Below, piece by piece: positions 18,623 through 32,156 of a stretch of DNA of 64,000 bases. This DNA is from Pseudomonas viciae (lineage in GTDB: Bacteria > Pseudomonadota > Gammaproteobacteria > Pseudomonadales > Pseudomonadaceae). The DNA is taken from positions 5,096,001 to 5,160,000 of the forward strand of contig NZ_CP035088.1 in assembly GCF_004786035.1 (NCBI RefSeq), given 5' to 3'. Each line of letters opens with the position of its first letter. Positions within the stretch are counted from its first letter, which is position 1. A program made the position numbers and the translations under genes. A model generated the notes under the pieces. That model was not told the origin of the DNA and ran no database searches. It saw only the letters and a program-made list of their open reading frames with translations.

Positions 18623-19456
18623 TCAGCCACAGCTGGGCAAATTCTTTTCCTGGCGTTTGGCTTCGCCCCACAAGGCGTCCAACTCTTCGAGGGTGCAATC
18701 TTCCATGGGACGGTGGGTGTCGCGCAATGCCTGTTCGATAAATCGGAAGCGTCTTTCGAATTTCCCGTTGGCGCCACGCAGGGCCGTTTCCGGGTCAACT
18801 TTGAGGTGGCGAGCCAGGTTCACCACACTGAACAGCAGATCGCCGATCTCATCGCTGATGGCCACCGGGTCATTGTCGGCCATGGCTTCGAGCACTTCGT
18901 CCAGTTCCTCGCGGACTTTGTCGAGCACCGGCAACGGGCCTGGCCAGTCGAAACCGACCTGACCGGCACGCTTTTGCAACTTCGCCGAGCGGGATAACGC
19001 CGGCAAGGCCGCCGGCACATCGTCGAGCAACGACAACTGCTCCGGCGCCGAGGCTTTCTCAGCACGCTCCTCGGCCTTGATTTCCTCCCAGCGCCGCTTG
19101 ACCTGCTCTTCGCTCAGGCGCGGGATGTCCACGGGCGCGTAGAGGTCACCGGTAGGAAACACATGGGGATGGCGCCGGATCAGCTTGCGGGTGATGCTGT
19201 CGATCACGCCGGCGAATTCGAAGCGATTTTCTTCCCGGGCCAGCTGGCTGTAATACACCACCTGGAACAACAGGTCGCCCAGCTCGCCCTGCAAGTGATC
19301 GAAGTCGCCGCGCTCGATGGCATCGGCCACTTCGTAGGCTTCCTCAAGCGTATGGGGAACGATGGTGGCGTAGGTTTGCTTGATGTCCCACGGGCAGCCG
19401 TACTGCGGGTCGCGCAGGCGGCTCATCAGGTGGAGCAGGTCTTCAAGGCTGTACAT
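18623..19456 (-). CDS. mazG: Nucleoside triphosphate pyrophosphohydrolase MazG
   Basis: Hydrolyses (d)NTPs to the monophosphate and PPi; in E. coli MazG also counteracts ppGpp accumulation. The 277 residues contain two MazG domains. The N-terminal one has 'LRDPQYGCPWDIKQTY' and the metal-binding ExxE-type 'TLEEAYEVADAIERGDFDHL' followed by 'LQGELGDLLFQVVYYSQLA'. The C-terminal one has 'VREELDEVLEAMADNDP' and 'ISDEIGDLLFSVVNLARHL'. The ATG at 19456 (MYSLEDLLHLMSRL) is the family start; the frame remains open upstream through REP sequence. It follows relA on the same strand, separated by a repeat cluster. Confidence 0.95.
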   Translation of the reverse strand: MYSLEDLLHLMSRLRDPQYGCPWDIKQTYATIVPHTLEEAYEVADAIERGDFDHLQGELGDLLFQVVYYSQLAREENRFEFAGVIDSITRKLIRRHPHVFPTGDLYAPVDIPRLSEEQVKRRWEEIKAEERAEKASAPEQLSLLDDVPAALPALSRSAKLQKRAGQVGFDWPGPLPVLDKVREELDEVLEAMADNDPVAISDEIGDLLFSVVNLARHLKVDPETALRGANGKFERRFRFIEQALRDTHRPMEDCTLEELDALWGEAKRQEKNLPSCG

Positions 19457-19489
19457 TAAATCCGTCCCATCACACAAAACACTGTGGGA

Positions 19490-19640
19490 AATAACCCAAT
19501 GAGAGCAAGCCTGTGGGAGCAGGTCTGTGAGAGCAAAGCTTGCTCGCGATTGCGGTGGTGACCCCAACCTATATGGGGACTGACCCACCGTTATCGCGAG
19601 CAAGCTTTGCTCCCACAGGCTTGCTCCTACATTTGGACTG
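19490..19640. repeat. Composite REP cluster between relA and mazG
   Basis: Several degenerate REP cores form a long nested inverted repeat. AGCAAAGCTTGCTCGCGAT near 19532 pairs with ATCGCGAGCAAGCTTTGCT near 19594, and inside them CGGTGG...CCCC pairs with GGGG...CCCACCG. Flanking half-copies (CTGTGGGAGCA) lie on both sides. Confidence 0.75.
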
Positions 19641-19643
19641 CGA

Positions 19644-21890
19644 TTAACCCGGCGTCCGATTGCGCCGGGTCTCGATGATGTTCGGCAGCTGGGAAATCCG
19701 CCCCAGCAACCGCCCCAGCGCATCCAGCCCCGGAATCTCGATGGTCAGGGACATCAGCGCGGTGTTGTCTTCCTTGTTCGAACGGGTGTTGACCGCCAGC
19801 ACGTTGATCCGCTCGTTCAGCAACACCTGGGACACGTCACGCAGCAGGCCGGAGCGGTCGTAGGCGCGGATGACGATGTCCACCGGATAGGTGAGCACCG
19901 GCACCGGGCCCCAGCTGACCTGGATGATCCGCTCCGGTTCACGGCCGGCCAGTTGCAGCACCGAGGCGCAGTCCTGGCGGTGAATGCTCACGCCACGGCC
20001 CTGGGTGATGTAGCCGACGATCGCATCCCCCGGCAACGGCTGGCAGCAGCCCGCCATCTGGGTCATCAGGTTGCCCACGCCCTGGATCTGGATATCGCCG
20101 CGCTTGCCTGGCTTGTAGCCGGTGGCCTTGCGCGGGATCAGTTCCAGTTGTTCGTTGCCGCGTTCCGGCTCCACCAGTTGCTGGGCCAGGTTGACCAGTT
20201 GTGCCAGACGCAGATCGCCGGCACCGAGGGCGGCGAACATGTCTTCGGCGGTCTTCATGTTGGCCTTTTCGGCCAGCTTGTCGAAGTCCACCTGAGGCAG
20301 GCCCAGGCGACTGAGTTCGCGCTCGATCAGGGTCTTGCCGGCGGCGACGTTCTGGTCACGCGCCTGCAACTTGAACCAGTGGACGATCTTCGCCCGCGCC
20401 CGCGATGTGGTGATGTAGCCCAGGTTCGGGTTCAGCCAGTCACGGCTCGGCGTGCCGTGCTTGCTGGTGATGATCTCGACCTGTTCACCGGTCTGCAGGC
20501 TGTAGTTGAGCGGCACGATCCGCCCGTTGATCTTGGCGCCACGGCAGTTGTGGCCGATCTCGGTGTGGACCCGGTAGGCAAAGTCCAGCGGCGTCGCGCC
20601 CTTGGGCAGGTCGATGGCGTGACCGTCGGGGGTGAAGATGTAGACCCGATCCGGTTCGATATCGACCCGCAGCTGTTCGGCCAGGCCGCCGATGTCACCC
20701 AGCTCTTCATGCCACTCGAGCACCTGACGCAACCAGGAGATTTTTTCTTCGTAGTGGTTCGACCCGGACTTGACGTCGGTGCCCTTGTATTTCCAGTGCG
20801 CGCAGACGCCCAGCTCGGCCTCCTCGTGCATGGCGTGGGTGCGGATCTGCACTTCCAGCACCTTGCCCTCGGGGCCGATCACCGCAGTGTGCAGCGAGCG
20901 ATAGCCGTTTTCCTTGGGGTTGGCGATGTAGTCGTCGAACTCCTTGGGAATGTGCCGCCACAAGGTGTGGACGATCCCCAGCGCGGTGTAGCAGTCGCGC
21001 ATTTCCGGGACCAGTACACGCACGGCGCGAACGTCGTAGATCTGGCTGAACTCCAGGCCTTTGCGCTGCATTTTGCGCCAGATCGAATAGATGTGCTTGG
21101 CCCGGCCACTGATGTCGGCTTCCACGCCGGTGGCCTGCAATTCTTCGCGCAGTTGGGTCATCACATCGGTGATGAAGCGCTCGCGGTCCAGGCGCCGCTC
21201 ATGTAACAGCTTGGCGATCTGCTTGTACTGGTCGGGCTCCAGGTAACGGAAGGACAGGTCCTCCAGCTCCCACTTGATATGGCCGATGCCGAGACGGTGG
21301 GCCAGGGGCGCGTAGATGTCGAACACTTCCCGGGCGACGCGGTTGCGCTTTTCGTCATCGGCGGCTTTCACCGCACGGATCGCGCAGGTTCGTTCGGCCA
21401 GCTTGATCAGCGCGACGCGCACGTCGTCGACCATCGCCACCAGCATCTTGCGCAGGTTTTCCACCTGGCCCTGGGTGCCCAGGACCATGGACTGGCGCGG
21501 GCTGAGGCTGGCGCTGATGGCGGCCATGCGCAGCACGCCGTCGATCAGCTTGGCGACCACCGTGCCGAAGCGCTGGCTGACCACCGGGAGCTGGATCTGG
21601 CCTTCGCGCACGCCACGGTACAACACCGCCGCCACCAGCGAATCCTGGTCGAGTTTGAGGTCGGCGAGGATCTCGGCGATCTCAAGGCCCGTCTGGAAAC
21701 TCGAGGTGCCTTCGGACCATAGGTTCTTCGCCGCGTTGTGTTGCTGTTCCGCCTCACGAGCGAACTCGCAGGCGGCCTTCAAGGCTTCGCGATCCAGTGC
21801 CGTGTCGATACTGACCGCGTGATCGAGCCAAGCCTCGAGATTGATACTGCCGTCGGTGTTGATCGGCTGGTGTGCTCTCACCTGTACCAT
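19644..21890 (-). CDS. relA: GTP pyrophosphokinase RelA ((p)ppGpp synthetase I)
   Basis: Ribosome-associated stringent-response enzyme of 748 residues. It makes (p)ppGpp from ATP and GTP or GDP during amino-acid starvation. The N-terminal pseudo-hydrolase region (about residues 30-200) is followed by the synthetase domain with 'ISGRAKHIYSIWRKMQRKGL', 'YDVRAVRVLVPEMRDCYTAL' and 'IANPKENGYRSLHTAVIGPEG'. A TGS domain is next ('VYIFTPDGHAIDLPKGATPL'), and a C-terminal ACT domain ends near residue 745. The HD hydrolase residues appear degenerate ('AAVLYRGVREG' where SpoT has an HDxxED-type site), as expected for RelA. It is downstream of rlmD with a 100-bp gap. Confidence 0.97.
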   Translation of the reverse strand: MVQVRAHQPINTDGSINLEAWLDHAVSIDTALDREALKAACEFAREAEQQHNAAKNLWSEGTSSFQTGLEIAEILADLKLDQDSLVAAVLYRGVREGQIQLPVVSQRFGTVVAKLIDGVLRMAAISASLSPRQSMVLGTQGQVENLRKMLVAMVDDVRVALIKLAERTCAIRAVKAADDEKRNRVAREVFDIYAPLAHRLGIGHIKWELEDLSFRYLEPDQYKQIAKLLHERRLDRERFITDVMTQLREELQATGVEADISGRAKHIYSIWRKMQRKGLEFSQIYDVRAVRVLVPEMRDCYTALGIVHTLWRHIPKEFDDYIANPKENGYRSLHTAVIGPEGKVLEVQIRTHAMHEEAELGVCAHWKYKGTDVKSGSNHYEEKISWLRQVLEWHEELGDIGGLAEQLRVDIEPDRVYIFTPDGHAIDLPKGATPLDFAYRVHTEIGHNCRGAKINGRIVPLNYSLQTGEQVEIITSKHGTPSRDWLNPNLGYITTSRARAKIVHWFKLQARDQNVAAGKTLIERELSRLGLPQVDFDKLAEKANMKTAEDMFAALGAGDLRLAQLVNLAQQLVEPERGNEQLELIPRKATGYKPGKRGDIQIQGVGNLMTQMAGCCQPLPGDAIVGYITQGRGVSIHRQDCASVLQLAGREPERIIQVSWGPVPVLTYPVDIVIRAYDRSGLLRDVSQVLLNERINVLAVNTRSNKEDNTALMSLTIEIPGLDALGRLLGRISQLPNIIETRRNRTPG

Positions 21891-21991
21891 CTTTACTTAC
21901 CTTCCCTACGACGCAGATTCAATGCGTCAACATCGCTGCCCTTTGGTGTTCGTGTGTGCGCCCAAGGCTGTGGCGCGTTGGCACGAACGGG

Positions 21992-23362
21992 TCAGTCGGA
22001 CAAGCCATCCTGGCTCGCTTCAAATAACGCCATGGCCTCGACATGTGCCGTCTGAGGAAACATATCGAGAATCCCGGCACGTTTTAACCGGTAGCCCTGC
22101 TTGATCAATTCGACCGTGTCCCGGGCCAAAGTTGCCGGGTTGCACGATACATATACCAACCGTCTGGCGCCCAGGGACGCCAACTTGCGCACCACCTCGA
22201 AAGCACCGTCACGGGGTGGGTCCAAGAGTACCGCAGAAAAGCCTTCGCCGATCCATTGCGCACCCGCCAGTGGCTGGGATAAATCGGCCTGAAAAAAGGC
22301 AGTGTTATTCAAATTGTTGCTGAGGGCATTCGCCGCCGCACGGTCCACCATGGTCTGCACGCCTTCGACGGCCACCACCTGGCGCACGCTCCTGGCCAGC
22401 GGCAAGGCAAAGTTGCCCAGGCCGCAGAACAGATCCAGCACCCGCTCCTCGGCTTGCGGCGCGAGCCATTGCAGCGCCTGGGCAATCATCGCCTCGTTGA
22501 CCCCGGCGTTCACCTGGATGAAGTCCCCTGGCCGGTAAGCCAGGTCAAGATCCCAGGCCTGCAAGCGGAACCCCAGGGTTTGTCCCGGCTCGACCGGTTG
22601 TGGCTCGCCTTCGCCATGCAGCCACAACTGGGCTTCGTGGAACGCACAGAAATCCTTGAGGATGCTCAGGTCGGCGTCCGACAACGGCGCCATGTGCCGC
22701 AGCAACACTGCCAGGGACGAGCCGGCGAACAATTCCACATGCCCCAGCGCCTGGGGTTTGCTCAAGCGTCGGAGCATGTCCGGCAAGCGGCTCATGATCG
22801 GCTGCAAGGGCTGTACCAGCACCGGGCAATCGCCGATGGCGACGATGTCCTGGCTGCCAACGGCACGGAAGCCCACGTCGAGTTTTTTCGCCTTCTGGTC
22901 CCAGCGCACCGCCACGCGGGCGCGACGCCGATAACCGAATTCCGGTCCGCTCAACGGCGCGGCCCATTCATCCGGTTCCACCCCGGCCACTCGCGACAAC
23001 TGCTCGGCGAGCATGCGCTGTTTCAGGGCAAGTTGTTCTTCATGGGGCAAATGCTGGACGCTGCAACCGCCGCAACGACCGGCATGGACGCAGGGTGCCG
23101 CTCGCCGCAGTTCACTGGACAGGAACACCCGCTCGGTGCGGGCCTCGACCACTTTGCCATGGGCGCCCAACACCCGCGCCTCGACCTCTTCGCCGGCCAG
23201 GGCACCGATGACAAACCAGGTGCGCCCGTCGACAAAGGCGATGCCTCGGCCATCGTTGGCCAGGCGCTCGATGGTCAAGCGCTGCTTTTTACCGGTGGGC
23301 ACTTGCGGGGTCCGGCTTCCGCCGCTGGGCTGAAAGCGCAAACCTCTCTCTTGCTTGGCCAT
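21992..23362 (-). CDS. rlmD: 23S rRNA (uracil-1939-C5)-methyltransferase RlmD
   Basis: SAM-dependent RNA m5U methyltransferase (456 residues) acting on U1939 of 23S rRNA. An N-terminal TRAM domain (about residues 25-80) is followed by the iron-sulfur cluster motif [10 protein letters not shown] (near residue 91). The SAM-binding '[18 protein letters not shown]' and the catalytic '[15 protein letters not shown]' complete the domain set. The ATG at 23362 overlaps the cysM stop by 1 bp (TGATG). The same cysM-rlmD-relA order is familiar from other pseudomonads. Confidence 0.95.
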   Translation of the reverse strand: MAKQERGLRFQPSGGSRTPQVPTGKKQRLTIERLANDGRGIAFVDGRTWFVIGALAGEEVEARVLGAHGKVVEARTERVFLSSELRRAAPCVHAGRCGGCSVQHLPHEEQLALKQRMLAEQLSRVAGVEPDEWAAPLSGPEFGYRRRARVAVRWDQKAKKLDVGFRAVGSQDIVAIGDCPVLVQPLQPIMSRLPDMLRRLSKPQALGHVELFAGSSLAVLLRHMAPLSDADLSILKDFCAFHEAQLWLHGEGEPQPVEPGQTLGFRLQAWDLDLAYRPGDFIQVNAGVNEAMIAQALQWLAPQAEERVLDLFCGLGNFALPLARSVRQVVAVEGVQTMVDRAAANALSNNLNNTAFFQADLSQPLAGAQWIGEGFSAVLLDPPRDGAFEVVRKLASLGARRLVYVSCNPATLARDTVELIKQGYRLKRAGILDMFPQTAHVEAMALFEASQDGLSD

Positions 23363-24264
23363 CAGTTGGGCGCGTCGAAAATGCCGGTCGACAGGTAACG
23401 GTCGCCACGGTCACAGATGATCGCGACGATCACCGCGTTTTCAACTTCCTTCGACAGGCGCAGCATGCCCGCGACGGCACCGCCCGAAGACACGCCACAG
23501 AAGATGCCTTCTTCGCGCGCCAGGCGACGGGTCACGTCCTCGGCTTCGCTCTGGGCCATGTCGATGATGCGGTCCACGCGCTCGGCCTGGTAGATCTTCG
23601 GCAGATACTCTTCAGGCCAACGCCGGATACCGGGGATGGCCGAGCCTTCCATCGGTTGCAGGCCGATGATCTGCACGTTCGGATTCTGTTCCTTGAGGTA
23701 GCGCGAAGTGCCCATGATGGTGCCGGTAGTGCCCATCGAGCTGACGAAATGAGTGATGGTGCCGTCGGTCTGGCGCCAGATCTCAGGGCCGGTGGTGGTG
23801 TAGTGGGCTTCGGGATTGTCGCCGTTGGCGAACTGATCCAGCACCTTGCCACGGCCTTCGGCCTGCATGCGCTCGGCCAGGTCCCGGGCACCTTCCATGC
23901 CCTCCTCCTGGGTCACCAGGATCAACTCGGCACCGTAGGCAGTCATCGCCGCCTTACGCTCGGCGCTGGAGTTGTCGGGCATGATCAGGATCATCTTGTA
24001 GCCCTTGATCGCCGCCGCCATGGCCAGGGCGATGCCGGTGTTGCCGGAGGTCGCTTCGATCAGCGTATCGCCAGGCTGGATCTGCCCGCGCAATTCACCA
24101 CGGGTGATCATCGACAGCGCCGGCCGGTCCTTGACCGAACCCGCTGGGTTATTCCCTTCGAGCTTGAGCAAAAGCGTATTGCTGGTAACGCCAGGCAGGC
24201 GCTGCAAACGGACCAGCGGAGTGTTGCCGACGCAATCGGCGATGGTTGGGTACTGCAAAGTCAT
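23362..24264 (-). CDS. cysM: Cysteine synthase B (O-acetylserine sulfhydrylase)
   Basis: PLP enzyme forming cysteine from O-acetylserine and sulfide or thiosulfate (300 residues). The start [21 protein letters not shown] is typical. The PLP lysine lies in '[19 protein letters not shown]', the phosphate-binding loop in '[20 protein letters not shown]', and the CysM-type '[20 protein letters not shown]' and '[20 protein letters not shown]' blocks follow. The ATG at 24264 is chosen because an upstream in-frame extension lacks homology. It diverges from gacS and is coupled to rlmD. Confidence 0.95.
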   Translation of the reverse strand: MTLQYPTIADCVGNTPLVRLQRLPGVTSNTLLLKLEGNNPAGSVKDRPALSMITRGELRGQIQPGDTLIEATSGNTGIALAMAAAIKGYKMILIMPDNSSAERKAAMTAYGAELILVTQEEGMEGARDLAERMQAEGRGKVLDQFANGDNPEAHYTTTGPEIWRQTDGTITHFVSSMGTTGTIMGTSRYLKEQNPNVQIIGLQPMEGSAIPGIRRWPEEYLPKIYQAERVDRIIDMAQSEAEDVTRRLAREEGIFCGVSSGGAVAGMLRLSKEVENAVIVAIICDRGDRYLSTGIFDAPN

Positions 24265-24520
24265 GGCGTATTCGCAATCCGGACTGCGGGGGCGCCTATC
24301 ATACCGGCAAACCTTGCAAGGCCATATCACGCAAAGTGTGGTGGTTATGGCTTATGGGAATAAGCAACGCGCGTGGGGGGCTGCCGGATGTAAGCCCGTA
24401 AGGATGCACAGCGACATGAACTTTACGAAGATTGCCCGCCTGCAAATCGCTACACTGCGCAGGTATTGCGTGCCGGATGCGCGCAAAGCTCAATCAGACC
24501 GCTGGATGCAGGAGACAAGT

Positions 24521-27271
<2,751 letters not shown>

Positions 27272-27357
27272 TCCAGGGCAATACCCTTGGAACCGGAATC
27301 GCTGAAAATCCATGCTCCTACCCGGACGGGCTTATTTTTTTATGCCAGGAGGCCGCC

Positions 27358-28347
27358 ATGCGCGTGATTCTTTTCAGCAGCCAGACCTATGACCGCGACA
27401 GCTTCAGCAACGCCCTGGCGCCTGCCGGCCTTGAATTGCAGTTCCAGCCGGCACGCTTGAACCTGGACACCGTGGCCCTGGCCGAACGACATGACGTGGT
27501 GTGCGCCTTTATCAACGATGACCTCAGTGCCCCGGTGCTGGAACGACTGGCGAACGGCGGGACCCGGCTGATCGCCCTGCGCTCGGCCGGCTACAACCAT
27601 GTCGACCTGCTCGCTGCCAAACGCCTGGGATTGAGCATCGTCCGGGTTCCGGCCTACTCGCCCCACGCCGTGGCCGAACACGCCGTGGCGTTGATCATGG
27701 CCCTCAATCGCTGCCTGCACCGCGCCTACAACCGCACCCGGGATGGTAATTTCAGCCTCCATGGGCTGACCGGTTTCGACCTGGTGGGCAAGACGGTCGG
27801 CGTGATCGGCACCGGGCAGATCGGCGCGACGTTCGCACGGATCATGGCCGGCTTCGGCTGCCAGTTGCTGGCCTATGACCCGTACCCCAACCCGCAGGTC
27901 GAAGCCTTGGGGGCGCGCTACTTGCCCCTGGCCGATCTGCTGGCGCAAGCGCAGATCATCAGCCTGCACTGCCCGCTCAACGAACAAAGCCGACACCTGA
28001 TCAACGCCCAATCGCTGGCCGCGATGCAACGCGGCGCGATGTTGATCAACACCGGGCGTGGCGGCCTGGTGGACACGCCGGCCCTGATCGAAGCCTTGAA
28101 AAGCGGCCAGCTCGGCTACCTGGGGTTGGATGTGTACGAAGAAGAGGCCCAGCTGTTTTTCAAGGACCGCTCCGACCTGCCCCTGCAGGACGACGTGCTG
28201 GCACGGCTGCTGACCTTCCCCAACGTGATCGTCACCGCCCACCAGGCGTTCCTGACCCATGAAGCGTTGGCAGCCATTGCCATCACCACCCTGGACAACA
28301 TCGCCGCCTGGGCGAAAGGCACGCCACAAAATCTGGTAGATAGCTAA
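27358..28347 (+). CDS. ldhA: D-lactate dehydrogenase (2-hydroxyacid dehydrogenase, fermentative type)
   Basis: NAD-dependent D-lactate dehydrogenase of 329 residues. The protein opens MRVILFSSQTYDRDSFSNAL and has the nucleotide-binding 'GKTVGVIGTGQIGATFARIM' (about residues 145-165). The substrate and catalytic triad blocks are 'IALRSAGYNHVDLLAAKRLG' (Arg), 'LINTGRGGLVDTPALIEALK' and the Glu/His region near 'NVIVTAHQAFLTHEALAA'. The ATG at 27358 follows AGGAGGCC. It is directly downstream of gacS, as in other pseudomonads, but the 86-bp gap and its own ribosome binding site leave open whether it is co-transcribed. Confidence 0.93.
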   Translation: MRVILFSSQTYDRDSFSNALAPAGLELQFQPARLNLDTVALAERHDVVCAFINDDLSAPVLERLANGGTRLIALRSAGYNHVDLLAAKRLGLSIVRVPAYSPHAVAEHAVALIMALNRCLHRAYNRTRDGNFSLHGLTGFDLVGKTVGVIGTGQIGATFARIMAGFGCQLLAYDPYPNPQVEALGARYLPLADLLAQAQIISLHCPLNEQSRHLINAQSLAAMQRGAMLINTGRGGLVDTPALIEALKSGQLGYLGLDVYEEEAQLFFKDRSDLPLQDDVLARLLTFPNVIVTAHQAFLTHEALAAIAITTLDNIAAWAKGTPQNLVDS

Positions 28348-28465
28348 ACCTTGAGCCAGCTCCCACAGGGGATGGAGTTTCGTCGGCCTGATCTCCAGAT
28401 GCCCGCCATCGAGACCATCCCAAGCCATGCCCCGTGCTAGCATATCGCGCCTATTTGGAGGACCC

Positions 28466-28900
28466 ATGGCCGAACACGATTTCCGCTACACCCTGATGAA
28501 CCCACAGCACACCTTGACCGAGGTCCGCGCCCTGGCGCCGGGCCGTTACCAGGTCACCGGCAATGGCGGTTCGATCCAGGCCAACGATGTACTGCTCGTC
28601 ACCCTCAAGGGCAGCAAGGATTTGTCCATGCGCCTGACCGTGGACACCGTTCGGCATCTGCTCAAGCCCATGGGTCAATGGACCGCGATGACCACCGGTC
28701 CGGTGTTCGGTGAGCTGGCGATCCACACCTGGCAGGTCAATTGCGACAGTTGCGCCAAGGAACTGAGCTTCGAATTTGCCGTCGATGCCAAGCTCGGCGT
28801 CAAGGCCCAGAAACCGGCGGCCAGTGCACGCATCGCCGAACTGGGCTGGACCACTGTCGGTGAAAAACACCTGTGCCCTAAATGCCAGGAAGCCGCCTGA
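28466..28900 (+). CDS. Hypothetical protein with CxxC pairs (zinc-ribbon-like)
   Basis: An uncharacterised 144-residue protein. It starts MAEHDFRYTLMNPQHTLTEV with a strong GGAGG site. Two Cys-x-x-Cys pairs, 'VNCDSCAKELSFEF' (about residue 92) and the C-terminal 'HLCPKCQEAA', could bind zinc or form a redox pair. No signal peptide is present, so a zinc ribbon is more likely than periplasmic disulfides. Its stop overlaps the next gene (TGATG), a lipoprotein, so the two are probably co-expressed. I do not recognise the family beyond its presence in pseudomonads. Confidence 0.8.
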   Translation: MAEHDFRYTLMNPQHTLTEVRALAPGRYQVTGNGGSIQANDVLLVTLKGSKDLSMRLTVDTVRHLLKPMGQWTAMTTGPVFGELAIHTWQVNCDSCAKELSFEFAVDAKLGVKAQKPAASARIAELGWTTVGEKHLCPKCQEAA

Positions 28901-29304
28901 TGAAACGCTTGGCCCTGGCCGCGCTGATCGGCGCCGGCCTGATGGGTTGCGCCGCCGAGCCGGTGCAACTGCAACATAACCGCAGCTACATCCTGGAATG
29001 GATCGGCGAACGGCCATTGATGGACTACAGCCACCTGACCATCACCCTCGGGGATGACGGCCGGGCCTACGGCAACGGCGGCTGCAATCACTGGTTCGCG
29101 CCCTACACCCTGGAAGGCCACCGCTTGAGCTTCGGCAAGATCGGCAGCACTCGCAAACTCTGCGCCCCGGCCCTGATGGAGCAAGAGACACGCTTTTTGC
29201 AAGCGCTGGAAAAGGTCGAGCGCTGGGACATCTCGCCCATCGAGCAGATGCGCTTCTGGCCGGCCCAAGGCAAGCCGTTGCGGTGGTGGTTGGAGGAAGG
29301 CTGA
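28900..29304 (+). CDS. META domain (HslJ-like) lipoprotein
   Basis: A 134-residue protein. MKRLALAALIGAGLMGCAAEP ends in lipobox LMGC (Cys about residue 17). A compact META/HslJ-like domain follows, with 'ITLGDDGRAYGNGGCNHWFA' and 'FGKIGSTRKLCAPALMEQET'; the conserved GCN(x)(x) motif and the second Cys are in place. META-domain proteins are linked to heat or novobiocin resistance in E. coli (HslJ), but the role here is unknown. The ATG overlaps the preceding stop codon by 1 bp, indicating coupling. Confidence 0.87.
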   Translation: MKRLALAALIGAGLMGCAAEPVQLQHNRSYILEWIGERPLMDYSHLTITLGDDGRAYGNGGCNHWFAPYTLEGHRLSFGKIGSTRKLCAPALMEQETRFLQALEKVERWDISPIEQMRFWPAQGKPLRWWLEEG

Positions 29305-29318
29305 GGCCTGATCCCACT

Positions 29319-29351
29319 TGATCGTTCCCACGCTCCGCGTGGGAACGATCA
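29319..29351. repeat. Inverted repeat, 'CGTTCCCACGC' family
   Basis: The hairpin TGATCGTTCCCACGC / GCGTGGGAACGATCA has perfect 15-bp arms. It belongs to a third repeat family and lies between convergent genes; it may act as a terminator. Confidence 0.8.
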
Positions 29352-29360
29352 TCACAGGTG

Positions 29361-29828
29361 TTATTTAAGCGCCTGCAACGCCTCAAGCTTGGCCATCACC
29401 CCTGCCGCCGTCTGTTCCCCCAGCAACTGCTCGCGCACTTTGCCCTGGTTATCGATGATGTAAGTCACCGGCAGCCCTTCGCTGCGTGGAAGGTCGAAGA
29501 TCTCGGCCGGATCCCGGGCCAGCACGGTGAAACGAATTCCCATCTTGTCGCTGGAGCTCTTGAGCTCCTCGCCCTGCACCTGGTCGAAGTTGACCCCGAA
29601 CACACCGACATTGCGCCCCTTGAGCTGCTCGGCCAAGGCGTTGAACTCCGGGATCTCGGTGCGACACGGCGCACACCACTCGGCCCAGTAGTTGAGCACC
29701 AGCCATTGTTTGTCCAGCCGCTGCGAGGCAATGGCCTGGCCGTTCTGATCCACCCCGTAGTCGTTTCCGCAGCCGGCGAGCAACAAGATGCCGATGAATG
29801 TCAGTGCTGCCGTCAATCGCCTTGCCAT
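29361..29828 (-). CDS. TlpA/thioredoxin-family disulfide reductase lipoprotein
   Basis: A 155-residue thioredoxin-fold protein. MARRLTAALTFIGILLLAGC is a lipoprotein signal (LAGC). The active site is 'VLNYWAEWCAPCRTEIPEFN' (WCAPC, about residues 49-53) and a cis-proline loop lies in 'SEGLPVTYIIDNQGKV'. It resembles TlpA/ResA-type reductases that keep periplasmic thiols, such as cytochrome c maturation partners, reduced, but the target cannot be seen here. The ATG at 29828 is at the family start. It diverges from arsC. Confidence 0.9.
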   Translation of the reverse strand: MARRLTAALTFIGILLLAGCGNDYGVDQNGQAIASQRLDKQWLVLNYWAEWCAPCRTEIPEFNALAEQLKGRNVGVFGVNFDQVQGEELKSSSDKMGIRFTVLARDPAEIFDLPRSEGLPVTYIIDNQGKVREQLLGEQTAAGVMAKLEALQALK

Positions 29829-29942
29829 GTGCCAATCCTTAGTCTGAATGTGAACGTCACCGCGACCTAACGCCCTGCAAGGTGCTAGAGGCCTCGCAGC
29901 ACAGTAGAATAGCCGCCACCTTACGCAAGATGCGACCCGCTC

Positions 29943-31316
<1,374 letters not shown>

Positions 31317-31325
31317 TAGACCGCT

Positions 31326-31402
31326 ATCGCGAGCAAGCTCGCTCCCACACTGGATCTTCGGCGTTCACCAATCCCTGTGGGAGCGGGCTTGCTCGCGAAA
31401 GG
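31326..31402. repeat. REP pair
   Basis: Inverted copies of the REP core, 'TATCGCGAGCAAGCTCGCTC' near 31325 and 'GTGGGAGCGGGCTTGCTCGC' near 31377, separated by about 30 bp, between convergent genes. Confidence 0.85.
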
Positions 31403-31414
31403 AGCAACTCGGTC

Positions 31415-32089
31415 TCAATGATTCACTGTATACGCCAGCATCATCGAAATCTGGCTCATCGGCCGTCCACCGCTCTCTTCATGCCACTGGTTAAAGGCAC
31501 TCTGCACCGTCGCCAGGTCCCGCAGGCTGGTGGGGACTTTGTCGATGATGTCCTGGGCATTGAGCGCGGCCACCACGTCATAGCTGGGCACGAAGGTGTC
31601 CTTGCCCATCATCCGCAGGAAGCGCGGTGCCGACAGGCCGCCCAGTTGATGGCCGTGCTTTTTCAGGTAGGTCCACAGGCCGACGATGTCAGTCACCGGC
31701 CAGTCGGCGATCAGCGCACCGAAGCTGCCCTTTTCATGGGCCACGTCCACTATCAGTTGCGCGTTGCGCGGCACGCTCTTGAGCTTGCCCAGATGGCGGA
31801 TGATCCGTGCGTCCTGCATCAGCCGCTCCAGGTGCTCGGCGCTCATCAGCACGACTTTTTCCGGGTCGAACTTGAAGAACACCTCTTCGAAAGCCGGCCA
31901 CTTGGCGTCCACCAGACTGTGCTTGAGCCCGGCCCGGAAAACCCGCAGCGCCATGGTCGAGAGGTAGCGGTCGTCGCTGATCTTGCGCAACTGCGCCGGG
32001 GTCTTGGGAACCGGCAGGTGGGCTTCCAGTTCAGCCGCCGAACCGAAGCGGTTCAGACAATACTCGTGCAACCACTTGTAATCGCGCAT
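31415..32089 (-). CDS. DNA-3-methyladenine glycosylase I family protein
   Basis: A 224-residue helix-hairpin-helix DNA glycosylase-like protein (TAG family). It begins MRDYKWLHEYCLNRFGSAAE. The 'LEAHLPVPKTPAQLRKISDD' and 'ALRVFRAGLKHSLVDAKWPAF' blocks and the catalytic region around 'HLGKLKSVPRNAQLIVDVAH' match the family, but it is longer and less like E. coli Tag, so substrate specificity is uncertain. It would remove 3-methyladenine from alkylated DNA. It lies directly downstream of the ttcA terminator on the same strand. Confidence 0.82.
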   Translation of the reverse strand: MRDYKWLHEYCLNRFGSAAELEAHLPVPKTPAQLRKISDDRYLSTMALRVFRAGLKHSLVDAKWPAFEEVFFKFDPEKVVLMSAEHLERLMQDARIIRHLGKLKSVPRNAQLIVDVAHEKGSFGALIADWPVTDIVGLWTYLKKHGHQLGGLSAPRFLRMMGKDTFVPSYDVVAALNAQDIIDKVPTSLRDLATVQSAFNQWHEESGGRPMSQISMMLAYTVNH

Positions 32090-32105
32090 GCCCTCTCCCG
32101 GGTCT

Positions 32106-32133
32106 GAAATGAAAACGGCGCTTCGCGAGCGCC
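32106..32133 (-). terminator. Terminator of ttcA
   Basis: On the minus strand a CGGCGCT-CGCG-AAGCGCCG hairpin is followed by TTTTCATTTC, immediately downstream of the ttcA stop and upstream of the glycosylase start. Confidence 0.75.
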
Positions 32134-32156
32134 GTGAATAGGAGCCCCTGCCCTCG

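Noticed and set aside
24005..24520. Upstream extension of gacS across cysM
   Set aside because: The extra 172 residues are antisense to cysM and unlike GacS; the GTG at 24521 has a GGAG site and gives His294 and Asp717 at the positions known for GacS.
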